Of a stretch of 64,000 nt of DNA, positions 33,449-43,271 are shown one piece after another (position 1 is the first letter of the stretch; the number at the start of each line of letters is the position of its first letter). The notes below the pieces were generated by a model. The model was not told the origin of the DNA and did not search any database. It saw nothing but the letters and a program-made list of their open reading frames with translations. The translations under genes and the position numbers were made by a program. Origin of the DNA: Candidatus Rifleibacteriota bacterium. GTDB taxonomy: Bacteria > Muiribacteriota > Ozemobacteria > Ozemobacterales > Ozemobacteraceae. The DNA is taken from contig JADFYG010000024.1 of assembly GCA_015233155.1 (NCBI GenBank), forward strand, positions 18,669 to 82,668. Reading direction: 5' to 3'.

Positions 33449-36400
33449 ATGTCAACACCTGTTGCCGAGCCAGCCCTTCCGGGAGTCGCCCTGACGACGA
33501 CCGGCTATTGGTGTCTGTTCCTCGGGATTTTTCTGCTCGTTGCCGCTGGCAATACCGGAAACAATTTTTTGTATCTCATCTCATCCGGACTTATTTCACT
33601 GCTCATCGTGAGCAGTATTGTAGCCGTATTGAATCTTCGCCGACTTCGTCTTTCCTGGGATACCGTCCCGGATTGTTGTACTGGTAGCACACTCGAAGCC
33701 GGAATCCGAATCGAGAATCTGGGCACACACCCCTCCGGACTTCTGCGTCTGGAAGATGAATATCTCGGCGGATTAAATCCCGGCGAAGCCTTCGTATTAA
33801 AAATTCGTCGCATGCCGGAGAAACGTGGCCGTTTCGATCTCGGAGACATCACATTATCTTCGCTGTTCCCGCTCGGCCTGGTTAATGTCCGACGCGTTCT
33901 CGGCTCCACTGACGCGTGGGCTTATCCGGCACCTCGTCCCTTTCGCCTCGAGGGCGGTGAGGAGGGATCTCCATATGCGCGGTTTCTGCGTCCGGATGCC
34001 GCTGGCGACTACTATATGCACAGGACGTATGAGCCCGGTGAAGATGCCCGGCATATAGATTGGCAGGCGTCAGCTCGCGGAGATCAGGAATGGATAACTC
34101 TTCGCGCGCTTCCATTCTCCGAACCGGTGCGTTTCTGGATCGACACATTCACACGGCATCAGGAGACTGGCGAGGCCTTCCTGGGGCGCGTGGCCGGATT
34201 GCTGATCACCCTTCATCGCGGTGGTTCTCAGGCTCTTTTATGGTTCCCGGAATCAGGCGGTGTCTGGCTCCCCCTTCTGGACCGAGGCTCTCTGACCCGT
34301 TGTCTTCGCCGTCTGGCGTCATGCGATCTCAGCATACCGGCATTGCCTCCCGTCGAGCAGGGGGCCGCCCGCGCAATGCGTCTGGCTCCGGAGACTCTTC
34401 CCGAGGGTTCCGCACTGGATGCCGCAATACGCTGGAGTGGTGATGTGAAAGGCAGGAATTCTGATCAGACTGATTGGAGTGCCCGACAGGGGCCTGCCTC
34501 TCAGCAACTGCCGCGAACTACACCAGCATTTGAGAAACACCCGCTTTATGCATCGATTATCGGAACCGGATTGATGAGCATAGTCGCTTACTGGACAACC
34601 GAATACCCGCACCCTGCCGTGATTCTGACTTTTCTTTTCATCGGTATATACATGATGATACGCGGATCGGCACCTGCATCAGGGGCGTTAATATCACGCA
34701 TGGGAAGCTCTCTTGTCTTTGGACTTGCACTCTATCGCGCGACTTACAACATTCCCATGATCATAGTTCTGGCTGATTTCACGATGGGCATACTGGTAAT
34801 ACAGTGGTTTCTGATCGGGTCCCATCGCTCGGCCCGGCAGTCGATTATTCTCGCCGGAATGTTGATGCTGGCGACTGCAGCAATGAACGCAAACTTTTTT
34901 TTGCCACTCGCTTTCCTGCCTTTTTTGATCCTGTTTTTGAGCGCGCTGGGGCATCTGACCACGGGAGAAAGCCGTTATGAAATGCGACGATGTTTTCATG
35001 GCGTCTCCGCTGTTTCCATAAGATTTGCGACAGTCATCGCACTGCTTTTTTTGAGCCTCGGAGTTGCAATTTTTTATCTTATTCCCAGACGGGAATCGCT
35101 CGGCGTAGGTTCTCTTGCTGATCAACGCCGTCTGCTCGGCTTTTCCGACCGGCTGCAACTCGGCGAATTCGGTCCGCTTTTCGACAATCCCCAGATCGTC
35201 ATGAGGGTCAAGCCAGTCTTGTCAAACCCTCCGGACGATGATCTCATGGATACGCTTTCGAACATTACCCTTCGCGGCTGTAGTTTCATCGAATATAAAT
35301 CCGGAGGATGGTCACGCAAGGGGTATGCTCAATATCTGGTAAATGTCGCGCGGTACAGGGGGGAGCTCGTCATCTCAAATGATGAAGCCAGGTCCGCCAC
35401 GGAATCAGTCGACCCGGAACTGCCTAAAATACCATATCGCAGCGAACTCGAACTGGAGTTGTTTCTCGAAAACACCGATCCTCCGGTTTTGTTCGTTCCT
35501 GAAGGAACCAGAAAGATTAAAACGGATCTGCCTTACCTGGCCGTCGACACCGATGGAGCCATTTCTTTTACCCGCCGACGAACGGGGGTCGAAACATATC
35601 GGGCTAACATCGCGCTGGGAAGCCAAAAGGGGATTTTAGGTAAAGCCGACGGCTCCGTCGAGCGTGTTCCGGATGCATTCAAACCATTCATCGATCCGGG
35701 AGATCTGAGTGCAAGCGTACGTGATCTTGCCGTTTCACTTGCCTCCGGGACGCAATCCTGGGATGAGAAAATCCGGGTGGTGGTCTCATATCTGGGGAGA
35801 ACCTGTCGTTATGGAGTTGATTTGGTCCCGACTGGAATTCGCGACCCGGTTGCCTTCTTTCTTTTTCAATCCCACCAGGGCACATGTGAGCACTTTGCGA
35901 CCACTATGGTGCTTTTGTTGCGCTCGATGGGCATTCCCGCGCGACCGGTGAACGGATATGCTATGGGGGAGTGGAACGCGTTCGGCGGATATTTTAACGT
36001 TCGTCAGAGCGATGCGCATTCATGGGTCGAAGTTTATCGTCCGGGACATGGCTGGATTACTTACGATCCGACTCCGCCGGTACACGGGAATGCATTTTCC
36101 CTGCTCGATCGTTTCCAGTTACGGGATTTGTGGAATCGATTCGAAGGGGTGTGGTTTACCTATGTTTACAGTTACGATAGCTTAAAACAGAAGGACGGAT
36201 TTCAGAAACTTCGCCATCGTCTCGCCGGAATCGCCACAATACATGGCGGTTTGACCGCCTTGGGGCTTCTGCTTCCATTTGTCTTTTTGTTACGATTAGT
36301 CACGCGTATGAAAAAGCATTCTGAATCCGGTGATACGATTATTGTTGGTGCGCCATGGCTTCCGGCTTGGTACCGGGACTGGAGCGCTCATTTCCCTCAA

Positions 36401-36586
36401 CCTCGCCGCGACTGGGAAACTCCCCGCGAATTTCACTCGCGTCTGCTCGCCAGTGCCGATCTGCCGGCGGATTCCCGGCCGATTTTAGCGGATATCGAAG
36501 ATGCGCTCGACCGCTGCACTCTCGGAGAATCTGATGAAACAATTGAAAATGCACGTTCGTTGTGCGATAAAATTCTGATACAATGA
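33449..36586 (+). CDS. DUF58-transglutaminase (TgpA-like) fusion protein
   Basis: 1045 residues. Residues 1-350: two membrane spans (about 18-58) and a DUF58 region with the hallmark YMHRTYEPGEDARHIDWQAS (about 189-208). Residues 370-545: six hydrophobic spans as in TgpA (DUF3488). Residues 690-885: periplasmic transglutaminase-like domain with the complete triad Cys813 (QGTCEHFATT), His857 (SDAHSWVEVY) and Asp873 (YDPTPP). Then one membrane span and a cytosolic DUF4129-like tail. In most bacteria DUF58 and TgpA are separate genes after moxR; here a single open frame joins them. Likely role: envelope-linked protein processing with the MoxR ATPase. Confidence 0.88.
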   Translation: MSTPVAEPALPGVALTTTGYWCLFLGIFLLVAAGNTGNNFLYLISSGLISLLIVSSIVAVLNLRRLRLSWDTVPDCCTGSTLEAGIRIENLGTHPSGLLRLEDEYLGGLNPGEAFVLKIRRMPEKRGRFDLGDITLSSLFPLGLVNVRRVLGSTDAWAYPAPRPFRLEGGEEGSPYARFLRPDAAGDYYMHRTYEPGEDARHIDWQASARGDQEWITLRALPFSEPVRFWIDTFTRHQETGEAFLGRVAGLLITLHRGGSQALLWFPESGGVWLPLLDRGSLTRCLRRLASCDLSIPALPPVEQGAARAMRLAPETLPEGSALDAAIRWSGDVKGRNSDQTDWSARQGPASQQLPRTTPAFEKHPLYASIIGTGLMSIVAYWTTEYPHPAVILTFLFIGIYMMIRGSAPASGALISRMGSSLVFGLALYRATYNIPMIIVLADFTMGILVIQWFLIGSHRSARQSIILAGMLMLATAAMNANFFLPLAFLPFLILFLSALGHLTTGESRYEMRRCFHGVSAVSIRFATVIALLFLSLGVAIFYLIPRRESLGVGSLADQRRLLGFSDRLQLGEFGPLFDNPQIVMRVKPVLSNPPDDDLMDTLSNITLRGCSFIEYKSGGWSRKGYAQYLVNVARYRGELVISNDEARSATESVDPELPKIPYRSELELELFLENTDPPVLFVPEGTRKIKTDLPYLAVDTDGAISFTRRRTGVETYRANIALGSQKGILGKADGSVERVPDAFKPFIDPGDLSASVRDLAVSLASGTQSWDEKIRVVVSYLGRTCRYGVDLVPTGIRDPVAFFLFQSHQGTCEHFATTMVLLLRSMGIPARPVNGYAMGEWNAFGGYFNVRQSDAHSWVEVYRPGHGWITYDPTPPVHGNAFSLLDRFQLRDLWNRFEGVWFTYVYSYDSLKQKDGFQKLRHRLAGIATIHGGLTALGLLLPFVFLLRLVTRMKKHSESGDTIIVGAPWLPAWYRDWSAHFPQPRRDWETPREFHSRLLASADLPADSRPILADIEDALDRCTLGESDETIENARSLCDKILIQ

Positions 36587-36608
36587 ACAACAAGCAATTA
36601 ACCACAGA

Positions 36609-36752
36609 CATGATTACCAAAGAAGACTAAATATTCACGACTCTTCACGCCAAGCGAGATTCCTCGCATTCGTCCGGAATGACAAACAATACTGTCATTT
36701 CGACCGAAGGGAGAAATTTCAACTAACCGGTTAGCATCCTTTGTTAATCATG
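36609..36752. mobile_element. MITE-like element, family B, copy 2
   Basis: 144 bp, begins CATGATTACCAAAG and ends CTTTGTTAATCATG (13 of 14 paired as terminal inverted repeats). CCACAGA stands on both sides (36602-36608 and 36753-36759), a perfect 7-bp duplication. Near-identical to 20577-20720 over the whole length. Confidence 0.78.
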
Positions 36753-36820
36753 CCACAGATAAAGACCGGAAAAAAGAATGAACCACTGATAAACACTGAT
36801 GAACACTAATGAACACAGAT
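36753..36820 (+). repeat. Degenerate ACCACAGATAAACACTGATG-type tandem sequence
   Basis: Runs of CCACAGATAAAGACC, AACCACTGATAAACACTGATG, AACACTAATG and AACACAGATA form about four degenerate 10-bp units (at most 20 bases are shared in a row). This simple motif is seen ahead of genes in many environmental bacterial genomes. Function unknown. Confidence 0.4.
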
Positions 36821-36879
36821 ATAGACCGCAAAGATAATTTGCAGGAGCCTCTAATGAAAACACCAGGAGAACATTAATC

Positions 36880-38997
36880 ATGTCTATTAAACTAAAATCA
36901 GCCAGGACTCTTGCGACCGGGCAAAAAAAAGCTTCTGATAAATTGCCGGAAACAACCGTCAGGAAAAATAATAAGGTCGTACCAGTGACAAAAAAACGGC
37001 CGATCACCCCCGAGGATCTGCTGAATTTACATCTTACCGTTGAACCGCGAATCTCGCCCGACGGCAGCCGTATTGTATTCGCAAAGCGGCATGTCAGCGA
37101 AAAAAATCGCATGTCATCAAATCTGTGGATCGTAGAATCCAATGGCAAAACGCCCCGACAGATCACGTTTTGCGGAAAAGCGAACAGAGGTCGATTTTCT
37201 CCCGATGGGCGTCTGCTTGCGTTTGTAAGTGGCCGGAACAAACCTCAACAGCAGATCTTCCTGCTCGATCTTGAGGCGGGAGGAGAAGCACGCGCACTGA
37301 CATCATTTCCTGAGGGCGACATCGGAACATTCGACTTCTCACCCAACGGAAAAATGATCGGAGTAACTTTCCGCGAAAAAGCCGCGGAGTGGACCGAAGA
37401 GGCCTGCAAAAAGCGCCAGGAGGATAAGGTCAGCGATCCACCGCATGTGATCGACGATTTGTATTATCGTCTGGACGGTGACGGGGTCTTCAACCGGCAG
37501 CGTCATCATTTGTATCGGGTCGATATCGCTACGGGTGATACCCAAAAAATATTCGACAAGGCCCCCCTCGGAATCAGCGGATTCACCTGGTCTCCGGATT
37601 CGACTTCAATTGCCTTCGCTGCGAATCTCGACTCGGAGCCCATCCTGCATCCATGGATGGATCGTTTGTACAAGTTGAATGTCGAAACAAAGAAGCTTAT
37701 GCTTCTTCCAGGTCAGGATAAGGGAACCCGCATGGCTGCCGCGTGGTCTCCGAACGGAAAGTACATAGCCTACGCGGGTCGTTCAGGCTTCGAAGTCGGC
37801 TGGGAAGCCAAAAACATGCATCTGTTCATTTATGATATCACCAAAAAATGTGATGTTGATCTGAACATGCATGTCGATCTCTGTCTTGAAAGCTTTACCA
37901 TAAGTGACACCGGGGATATTTCATATGTTCCGAATCTTCTCTGGACACCGGACTCAAAACAAGTCATCGCGGCGATCGGCATACATGGAACTCTTCATCC
38001 GGTCGCGTTCAATCTCGCGGGCGGCGCGCCGGACTTCCTGACCGAAGGCAGTCGGATAGTAAAATTCGGCTCACTGAGTTCGAACGGGAAGTATGCCGCA
38101 GCAACCGTTGGCAGTATGACACGCCCGGAAGAAATTTATATCGCCGAACGCCGTGGAAAGTATTTTGAAACCCGCGAATTAACGAAGTTCAATGAAAAAT
38201 TGCTTAAAACTCTCGATCTGGTTGAGCCTGAAGAGCACTGGATTGAAGCCAGTGATGGACACGCGGTACACCTCTGGGTTATGAAGCCTGTCGGCTTAAC
38301 TCCCAGAAAGCGCGTTCCGGCAATCCTTGAAATACACGGCGGGCCGCATGCGCAGTATGGATGCGCATTTTTTCACGAATTCCAGGTGCTTGCGGCGGCG
38401 GGATATGCGGTATTCTTCGGAAATCCGCGCGGAAGCAAGGGTTATGGCGAGGCTCACTGCACTGCGATTCAGGGAGGCTGGGGAGACAAAGACTGGATGG
38501 ATATTCAAGCCATATCAGGGTTCATGCGACAGCAGCCTTATGTCGATGTTCGCCGGACAGGCGTGACCGGCGGCAGTTACGGTGGCTACATGACAAACTG
38601 GGCAATCGGCCATACGAATGAATTTGCTGCGGCAATAACCGATCGAAGCGTTTCTAATCTGATCAGCTTGTTTGGAACGAGTGATCTGCCGACATTACCG
38701 GACACATACTGGCAAGGTTGTGCATGGGAGCGCCCTGAAACATTATGGGACCAGAGCCCCATAAAGTATTTCGGGCGAGTCAGCACTCCCACTCTGATAA
38801 TTCACAGCGAAGGCGACTTGCGTTGCAACGTAGAGCAGGCCGACCAGGTTTTTACAACTTTGAAGATTCTTGGAGTTCCAACCCGTCTCGTGCGTTATCC
38901 GCTTTCGACCAGCCACGGAATGAGTCGCGGTGGTCCTCCTGATCTGAAACTGCATCGTCTGAACCAGATCCTGGACTGGTGGAAACGGTTTTTGTAG
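36880..38997 (+). CDS. S9 family prolyl oligopeptidase-type peptidase
   Basis: 705 residues. Residues 60-430 form a WD40/TolB-like beta-propeller with repeated SPDG or SPNG turns (ISPDGSRIVFA, FSPDGRLLAFV, WSPNGKYIAYA). Residues 450-705 are an alpha/beta hydrolase domain: HGGPHAQYG oxyanion strand, catalytic Ser566 in GGSYGGYM, Asp646 in SEGDLRCN and His679 in STSHGMSRGG. It belongs with acylaminoacyl peptidases/dipeptidyl peptidases (S9C). No signal peptide is seen; the N-terminus is Lys-rich and disordered, so a cytosolic location is likely. It cleaves short peptides or removes acylated residues. Confidence 0.9.
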   Translation: MSIKLKSARTLATGQKKASDKLPETTVRKNNKVVPVTKKRPITPEDLLNLHLTVEPRISPDGSRIVFAKRHVSEKNRMSSNLWIVESNGKTPRQITFCGKANRGRFSPDGRLLAFVSGRNKPQQQIFLLDLEAGGEARALTSFPEGDIGTFDFSPNGKMIGVTFREKAAEWTEEACKKRQEDKVSDPPHVIDDLYYRLDGDGVFNRQRHHLYRVDIATGDTQKIFDKAPLGISGFTWSPDSTSIAFAANLDSEPILHPWMDRLYKLNVETKKLMLLPGQDKGTRMAAAWSPNGKYIAYAGRSGFEVGWEAKNMHLFIYDITKKCDVDLNMHVDLCLESFTISDTGDISYVPNLLWTPDSKQVIAAIGIHGTLHPVAFNLAGGAPDFLTEGSRIVKFGSLSSNGKYAAATVGSMTRPEEIYIAERRGKYFETRELTKFNEKLLKTLDLVEPEEHWIEASDGHAVHLWVMKPVGLTPRKRVPAILEIHGGPHAQYGCAFFHEFQVLAAAGYAVFFGNPRGSKGYGEAHCTAIQGGWGDKDWMDIQAISGFMRQQPYVDVRRTGVTGGSYGGYMTNWAIGHTNEFAAAITDRSVSNLISLFGTSDLPTLPDTYWQGCAWERPETLWDQSPIKYFGRVSTPTLIIHSEGDLRCNVEQADQVFTTLKILGVPTRLVRYPLSTSHGMSRGGPPDLKLHRLNQILDWWKRFL

Positions 38998-39074
38998 AAA
39001 GAAGAATTGAATCTCATGAGGTGAGAATAAGCTTCAGTGTGATCCACCGAATCTTTTACAAAGGAAGGTTAGCC

Positions 39075-40220
39075 ATGAGAGTTTGTGAGGATTCTGTTCT
39101 GGTTCATCGTTTTGTTTTTGGCAGGAAACTGTTACAGACCTTAGTCACAGGATCTGGAATTCTGTTCTTTGGACTATCCGGAATATCGATGCAGTGTGCT
39201 TCAGCAGCACAGATCTCCGCGATTTCATACTCCGACCCCGAAGCCGTCGGAGCCATGGAAGAGTCTGTAACCACTCACTCCGCGATAATTCCGGAGACGT
39301 CGAAAATATCTGAAAATACGAACAAATCCGAAACCCGGTCAAATCCGGCGGATATTATAAACCCGGTAAATTATATTAGCCTTGGGAGCGAAACGTCGGC
39401 TGTTTCTCCGACAGCTGCTGAAGTCTGCCTTGTCATAGGTCAGGATAGCAATCCCGTGTTGGGCGAAGAACTTTTCAAAAAAGCGCTTACGGCATGGCTG
39501 TCCGGGAAGGGCGATGAGGCGAGAATTCTTTATGAAAAGGCGCTTCTGGCATCCCGAACAATATTAAATCACAATGACAGCGGAATGGCTATTAATCTTC
39601 TCGACTGGTATCGTAAGAGTGTGGATAAACCTGGTTCCAGTGCCGAACTGAACTGCCGTTTGGGCTTTTTTGAAAATATAGTGGGCGGAAACCTTGTCGA
39701 TTCCATCGCACATTATCGGCGAGCGGTCGAAATGGCCACGGCGACGCAAACCCGTGAACTGGCTCGGGGAGAGGTCGAAAGACTTAGTAGGGAACTCGCC
39801 TTCGTCCAGTCCTATCAGGAAACCAAAAGAAAAGCCTCCAGGCGTGTGAATGCATACGAAGTAAAAACCTATCTCGAAAAACAGCGTGTGGAAAGTGTGG
39901 AAGAGCATCTCGAGGATCTCGAAACGCAACGTGATGAGTTGTCGGAGCGGCTTTCCTATCTGGAAAAAGAAGAGGGGAACACGCAGGAGGAACTCTATCA
40001 CGATTTGTGGCGAGCCAACCGGTATCATCGTTTTGTGTATGTCGAATCTGCCGGGTATGATACGCCGGAAAATGAACTTAACAGCTACTATTATTCGCGT
40101 AATCGCGCCCGCGAAAAACAGGATCAGATCGCGGGCATTCGCACCGAAATCGAAGGAATCAAGCGACGCATCAAGGAGACCGACGCAGAAATCGAAAAAG
40201 TCCGCGACACTCTTAAATAA
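39075..40220 (+). CDS. Exported coiled-coil protein of unknown function
   Basis: 381 residues from the ATG at 39075, preceded by AAGGAAGG; longer in-frame starts overlap the S9 gene. Residues 15-48 hold a hydrophobic segment ending CASAAQ, a likely signal peptide or anchor. Residues 50-120 are Ser/Thr-rich and low in structure. Residues 130-235 may contain one or two TPR-like helical pairs (LFKKALTAWLSGKGDEARILYEKAL, partly). Residues 240-381 are a long coiled coil (VESVEEHLEDLETQRDELSE, then EIEGIKRRIKETDAEIEKV). No known family was recognised. It probably acts in the periplasm as a structural or scaffold protein. Confidence 0.65.
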   Translation: MRVCEDSVLVHRFVFGRKLLQTLVTGSGILFFGLSGISMQCASAAQISAISYSDPEAVGAMEESVTTHSAIIPETSKISENTNKSETRSNPADIINPVNYISLGSETSAVSPTAAEVCLVIGQDSNPVLGEELFKKALTAWLSGKGDEARILYEKALLASRTILNHNDSGMAINLLDWYRKSVDKPGSSAELNCRLGFFENIVGGNLVDSIAHYRRAVEMATATQTRELARGEVERLSRELAFVQSYQETKRKASRRVNAYEVKTYLEKQRVESVEEHLEDLETQRDELSERLSYLEKEEGNTQEELYHDLWRANRYHRFVYVESAGYDTPENELNSYYYSRNRAREKQDQIAGIRTEIEGIKRRIKETDAEIEKVRDTLK

Positions 40221-40296
40221 ACAGGGAGTGGCATACTCTTAACTGACGATCAAAGCCTCATCAGTTAAATTGCCCCACTCCCAATAAGCAGAAGTT

Positions 40297-42798
40297 TCAG
40301 CTCTTATCGAGGATGGCTCTGATCTGCGTCAGCAGCTCTCTTGGTACAACGGGTTTGGAAATCAGAGGCATGTCATCTCTTATTGCCAGCTTATCCTCGG
40401 CAATACCCCGTGAATAACCACTCATAAATAATACTTTTATTCCGGGCATGATCCTGACAATATTGTCATATGCCTCTTTGCCGTTCATCCTGGGCATAAT
40501 GAGATCGCATAGGAAAAACTGAATTTTTTCCTTATTTTCCATGAACTTCGTTACTGCATCCTGGCCATCAACCGCCTCGATGACCGAGTAGCCAAACCGT
40601 GTCAGTATGACACGGATCAATTCCCGGACTGGTTCACTATCCTCGGCAAGCAGGACTGTTTCATTACCCCCGGGAATTTCCTCTTTCGGTAATAAAGTCT
40701 CCTCCTGGACCTGAGTTTCCAGAAGCGGCAGGTAAATTTTGAACGTAGTGCCTAATCCGGGTTCGCTGTACACATTGATAAATCCGTCGTGCTGCTTTAC
40801 GATGGCATAAACAACGGAAAGGCCCAGTCCAGTGCCCTTTCCAACTTCTTTTGTCGTAAAGAAGGGCTCGAAGATCCGCTTCCTGGTCTCAGCGCTCATG
40901 CCCTTGCCAGTGTCCGAAACCGTCATTATTGCATATGAACCGGGCTTGAACCCACCGGTAGCTGCGATACTGTCCGCGCTCAACGAAATCAGTTCGGCAA
41001 CAACGGTAAAACTCCCGCCATTAGGCATGGCATCGCGGGCATTCGTGGCCAGATTCATCAGCACCTGCCTTATCTGATGGCTATCGGCAAGAATCGACAA
41101 TGACTTGTCAGGCAAAATAGTTTTAAACTCAATATCCTCGCCGATGACCCTTCTCAGAAATTTCTCCGCCTTGCTGAGAATGCCATTCAGATCATCAGGT
41201 TTTCGCTCAGCCACCTGCTTTCTGCTGAACAGCAGAAGATCCTTCGTGAGATGGGCAGCCTGGTTTGCTCCTTCAAGAATGGTATCGATATTATTCCGCA
41301 GCGGATCATCTCCGCTCATTTTCAAAAGAGCCAATTCCCCATAGCCTATGATTGCGGACAAAAGATTATTGAAGTCATGAGCAACTCCACCCGCAAAAAG
41401 ACCGATCGCCTCCATTTTCTGGGCCTGTAAGAGCTGCTCTTCAAGTTTCTTCCGCTCAGAAATGTCCTTCATTATTGACGCGTATCTGACCGGCTTTCCG
41501 GTGTCATCTCGGAGTGCCACGGCAGTAAGCTCAACAGGGATCCTGCTGCCATCTCTTTTTATCCTTGTCGTCTCATATGAAGAGATTACGCCGGTCTCAT
41601 TCAGCGTGCCGACACAATGCTCAACCTCTCTTACACCCAGATCAGGCGGCATAATAACCAGAATATTTTGCCCTATTATCTCTTTTTCTGTATACCCAAA
41701 AAGATTTTCAGCGGCTTTGTTCCAGGAGACAAAACGTCCCGTCGCATCGATCGAACAGACTGCATCTGGTATGGTCCTGATTATTGAGGCAAGATCATAA
41801 ATCTCCTGCTGACCGCGCTTTTGTTTCAGTATCCCCCACATACTGCTCATAAACAGGCTGAGCTGGCGAACATCCGTGTCATTATAAGGCTCTTCCTTAT
41901 TACCCACTCCTGCTACCGCAACTATAGTTTTCCCATCCATAATCGGTACGCTCATGTGGCGCTTCACCTGAAAATGCCCTTCAGGATAGCCTTTCCTGCC
42001 GGGCAAACTCTGGTAGTCATTGTGAATCACCGGTTTTCTAAGACGGATACAGTCTGCCCACACACCTGCGGAATCCAGGGGATAGTGAGAAGTATTGGCC
42101 GCAGTACACTCCTTCAATGCATTTTTCGACCAGGAATACAGAATTAAGCTTTTGAGATCTTCACTATAAAAGTGCAGATAACCCACTCTGCTTCTGGTCA
42201 ACCTGACTGCCTCTTCGAGTGCGAAGTCAGCTAGTTCCCCCTCTGGAAGAGATGTCATTTGCGTAAGCTTGAATAAGGTTTCGAGCCGGTCTTCATTCAG
42301 ACGAAGTGCCTTCTCTGTAGTTTCGAGCTCCTTGACCTTCTCTTCAAGTTTGATAGTCAAAACCTCACGGTATCTCTTCAGATACTCCGCATCATCTTCA
42401 ATCTGCTTTGCTGCCATCACCTTTTCTTTTCTCGATTTATCTAAAGTGCTCTCCACTTCATTCCAGATTTCAGCAGGTTCCTTCGGTTTGACGATATATG
42501 CTGCCGCTCCGAGCGACAACGCAAGTGCAACATCTTTGTCAGCATTGTATGAAGCCGAGTAGAACATAAAGGGAATTGATTTGACCGCGTCGTCCCCCTT
42601 TACAGCTCTGAGGAACTCGAATCCATCCATTACGGGCATAAGGACATCTGAAATTACCAGATCAGGTTTCTGGTTTCTGGTAATCCGGAGACCCTGCAAT
42701 CCATCTTCGGCTTCCTGTGCATCATGTCCCTTTTTTTCCACGATGTACTTCAGCAGTCTTCTGTCGTTGGCGTTGTCGTCAACAATTAGTATTTTCAA
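40297..42798 (-). CDS. Hybrid histidine kinase (REC-GAF-PAS-HisKA-HATPase-REC)
   Basis: 833 residues, soluble. In order: receiver 1 (1-120, ILIVDDNANDRR, LVISDVLMPVMDG), coiled coil (125-175), GAF domain (about 190-345), PAS (about 355-470, IPDAVCSIDATGRFVSWNKA), HisKA with acceptor His in VAHDFNNLLSAI (about 490), HATPase_c (LMNLATNARDAMPNG, VSDTGKGMS, GKGTGLGLSVVYAIV) and receiver 2 (710-830, VLLAEDSEPVREL, FFLCDLIMPRMNG). Receivers at both ends allow phosphate input from another kinase and a phosphorelay out. Last gene of the minus-strand signalling operon; the small receiver at 42891 is its nearest neighbour. Confidence 0.9.
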   Translation of the reverse strand: MKILIVDDNANDRRLLKYIVEKKGHDAQEAEDGLQGLRITRNQKPDLVISDVLMPVMDGFEFLRAVKGDDAVKSIPFMFYSASYNADKDVALALSLGAAAYIVKPKEPAEIWNEVESTLDKSRKEKVMAAKQIEDDAEYLKRYREVLTIKLEEKVKELETTEKALRLNEDRLETLFKLTQMTSLPEGELADFALEEAVRLTRSRVGYLHFYSEDLKSLILYSWSKNALKECTAANTSHYPLDSAGVWADCIRLRKPVIHNDYQSLPGRKGYPEGHFQVKRHMSVPIMDGKTIVAVAGVGNKEEPYNDTDVRQLSLFMSSMWGILKQKRGQQEIYDLASIIRTIPDAVCSIDATGRFVSWNKAAENLFGYTEKEIIGQNILVIMPPDLGVREVEHCVGTLNETGVISSYETTRIKRDGSRIPVELTAVALRDDTGKPVRYASIMKDISERKKLEEQLLQAQKMEAIGLFAGGVAHDFNNLLSAIIGYGELALLKMSGDDPLRNNIDTILEGANQAAHLTKDLLLFSRKQVAERKPDDLNGILSKAEKFLRRVIGEDIEFKTILPDKSLSILADSHQIRQVLMNLATNARDAMPNGGSFTVVAELISLSADSIAATGGFKPGSYAIMTVSDTGKGMSAETRKRIFEPFFTTKEVGKGTGLGLSVVYAIVKQHDGFINVYSEPGLGTTFKIYLPLLETQVQEETLLPKEEIPGGNETVLLAEDSEPVRELIRVILTRFGYSVIEAVDGQDAVTKFMENKEKIQFFLCDLIMPRMNGKEAYDNIVRIMPGIKVLFMSGYSRGIAEDKLAIRDDMPLISKPVVPRELLTQIRAILDKS

Positions 42799-42890
42799 TT
42801 CAATGCCTCCACTGCTTCAGTATTCCGAAAACAAACCTCGGCGGGCCCGGCAGTCCCGCACTACCTCTGCCTCATAATTTTACGTTTCGC

Positions 42891-43256
42891 TCATTTTTTG
42901 ATGATTCTATGTATATTATCCATTATCTTCAGCGGATCTATCGGTTTTTCAAAATAGCCGTTACAGCCCGCGGCAAATACTTTCTCCCTGTCTCCGCGCA
43001 TGGCGTTAGATGTTATGGCTATGATTGGAATAGTCCCATCGGCCTTAGATTCTCTGATTTGTTTCGTTGCCTCAATGCCATTAATCCCTGGAAGATTTAT
43101 GTCCATAATAATAAAAAACGGCATTTCCCGTATCGCCATCTCAACGCCTTCTTCTCCGGTGGTGGCGGCTATTACCTCATAACCGCTTCTTTTAAGCGCA
43201 AAGGAAATTAGCTGCAGGTTGTCTTTGTTGTCTTCTATTACCAGTACTTTTTTCAA
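42891..43256 (-). CDS. Single-domain response regulator, DivK-like
   Basis: 121 residues, receiver only: VLVIEDNKDNLQLI with the acidic pocket, phospho-acceptor Asp in FFIIMDINLPGINGIEA, switch Thr in IIAITSNAMRGD and Lys in GYFEKPID. This is the DivK-type sequence subgroup, which works by protein contact. It is 15 bp from the end of the PAS-kinase gene (43272) and precedes the hybrid kinase gene, so it may carry phosphate between the two. Confidence 0.92.
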   Translation of the reverse strand: MKKVLVIEDNKDNLQLISFALKRSGYEVIAATTGEEGVEMAIREMPFFIIMDINLPGINGIEATKQIRESKADGTIPIIAITSNAMRGDREKVFAAGCNGYFEKPIDPLKIMDNIHRIIKK

Positions 43257-43271
43257 TTTTACTTCTCCAGA

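Noticed and set aside
40832..42562. Several plus-strand open frames opposite the hybrid kinase
   Set aside because: They are antisense shadows of conserved kinase and receiver domains.
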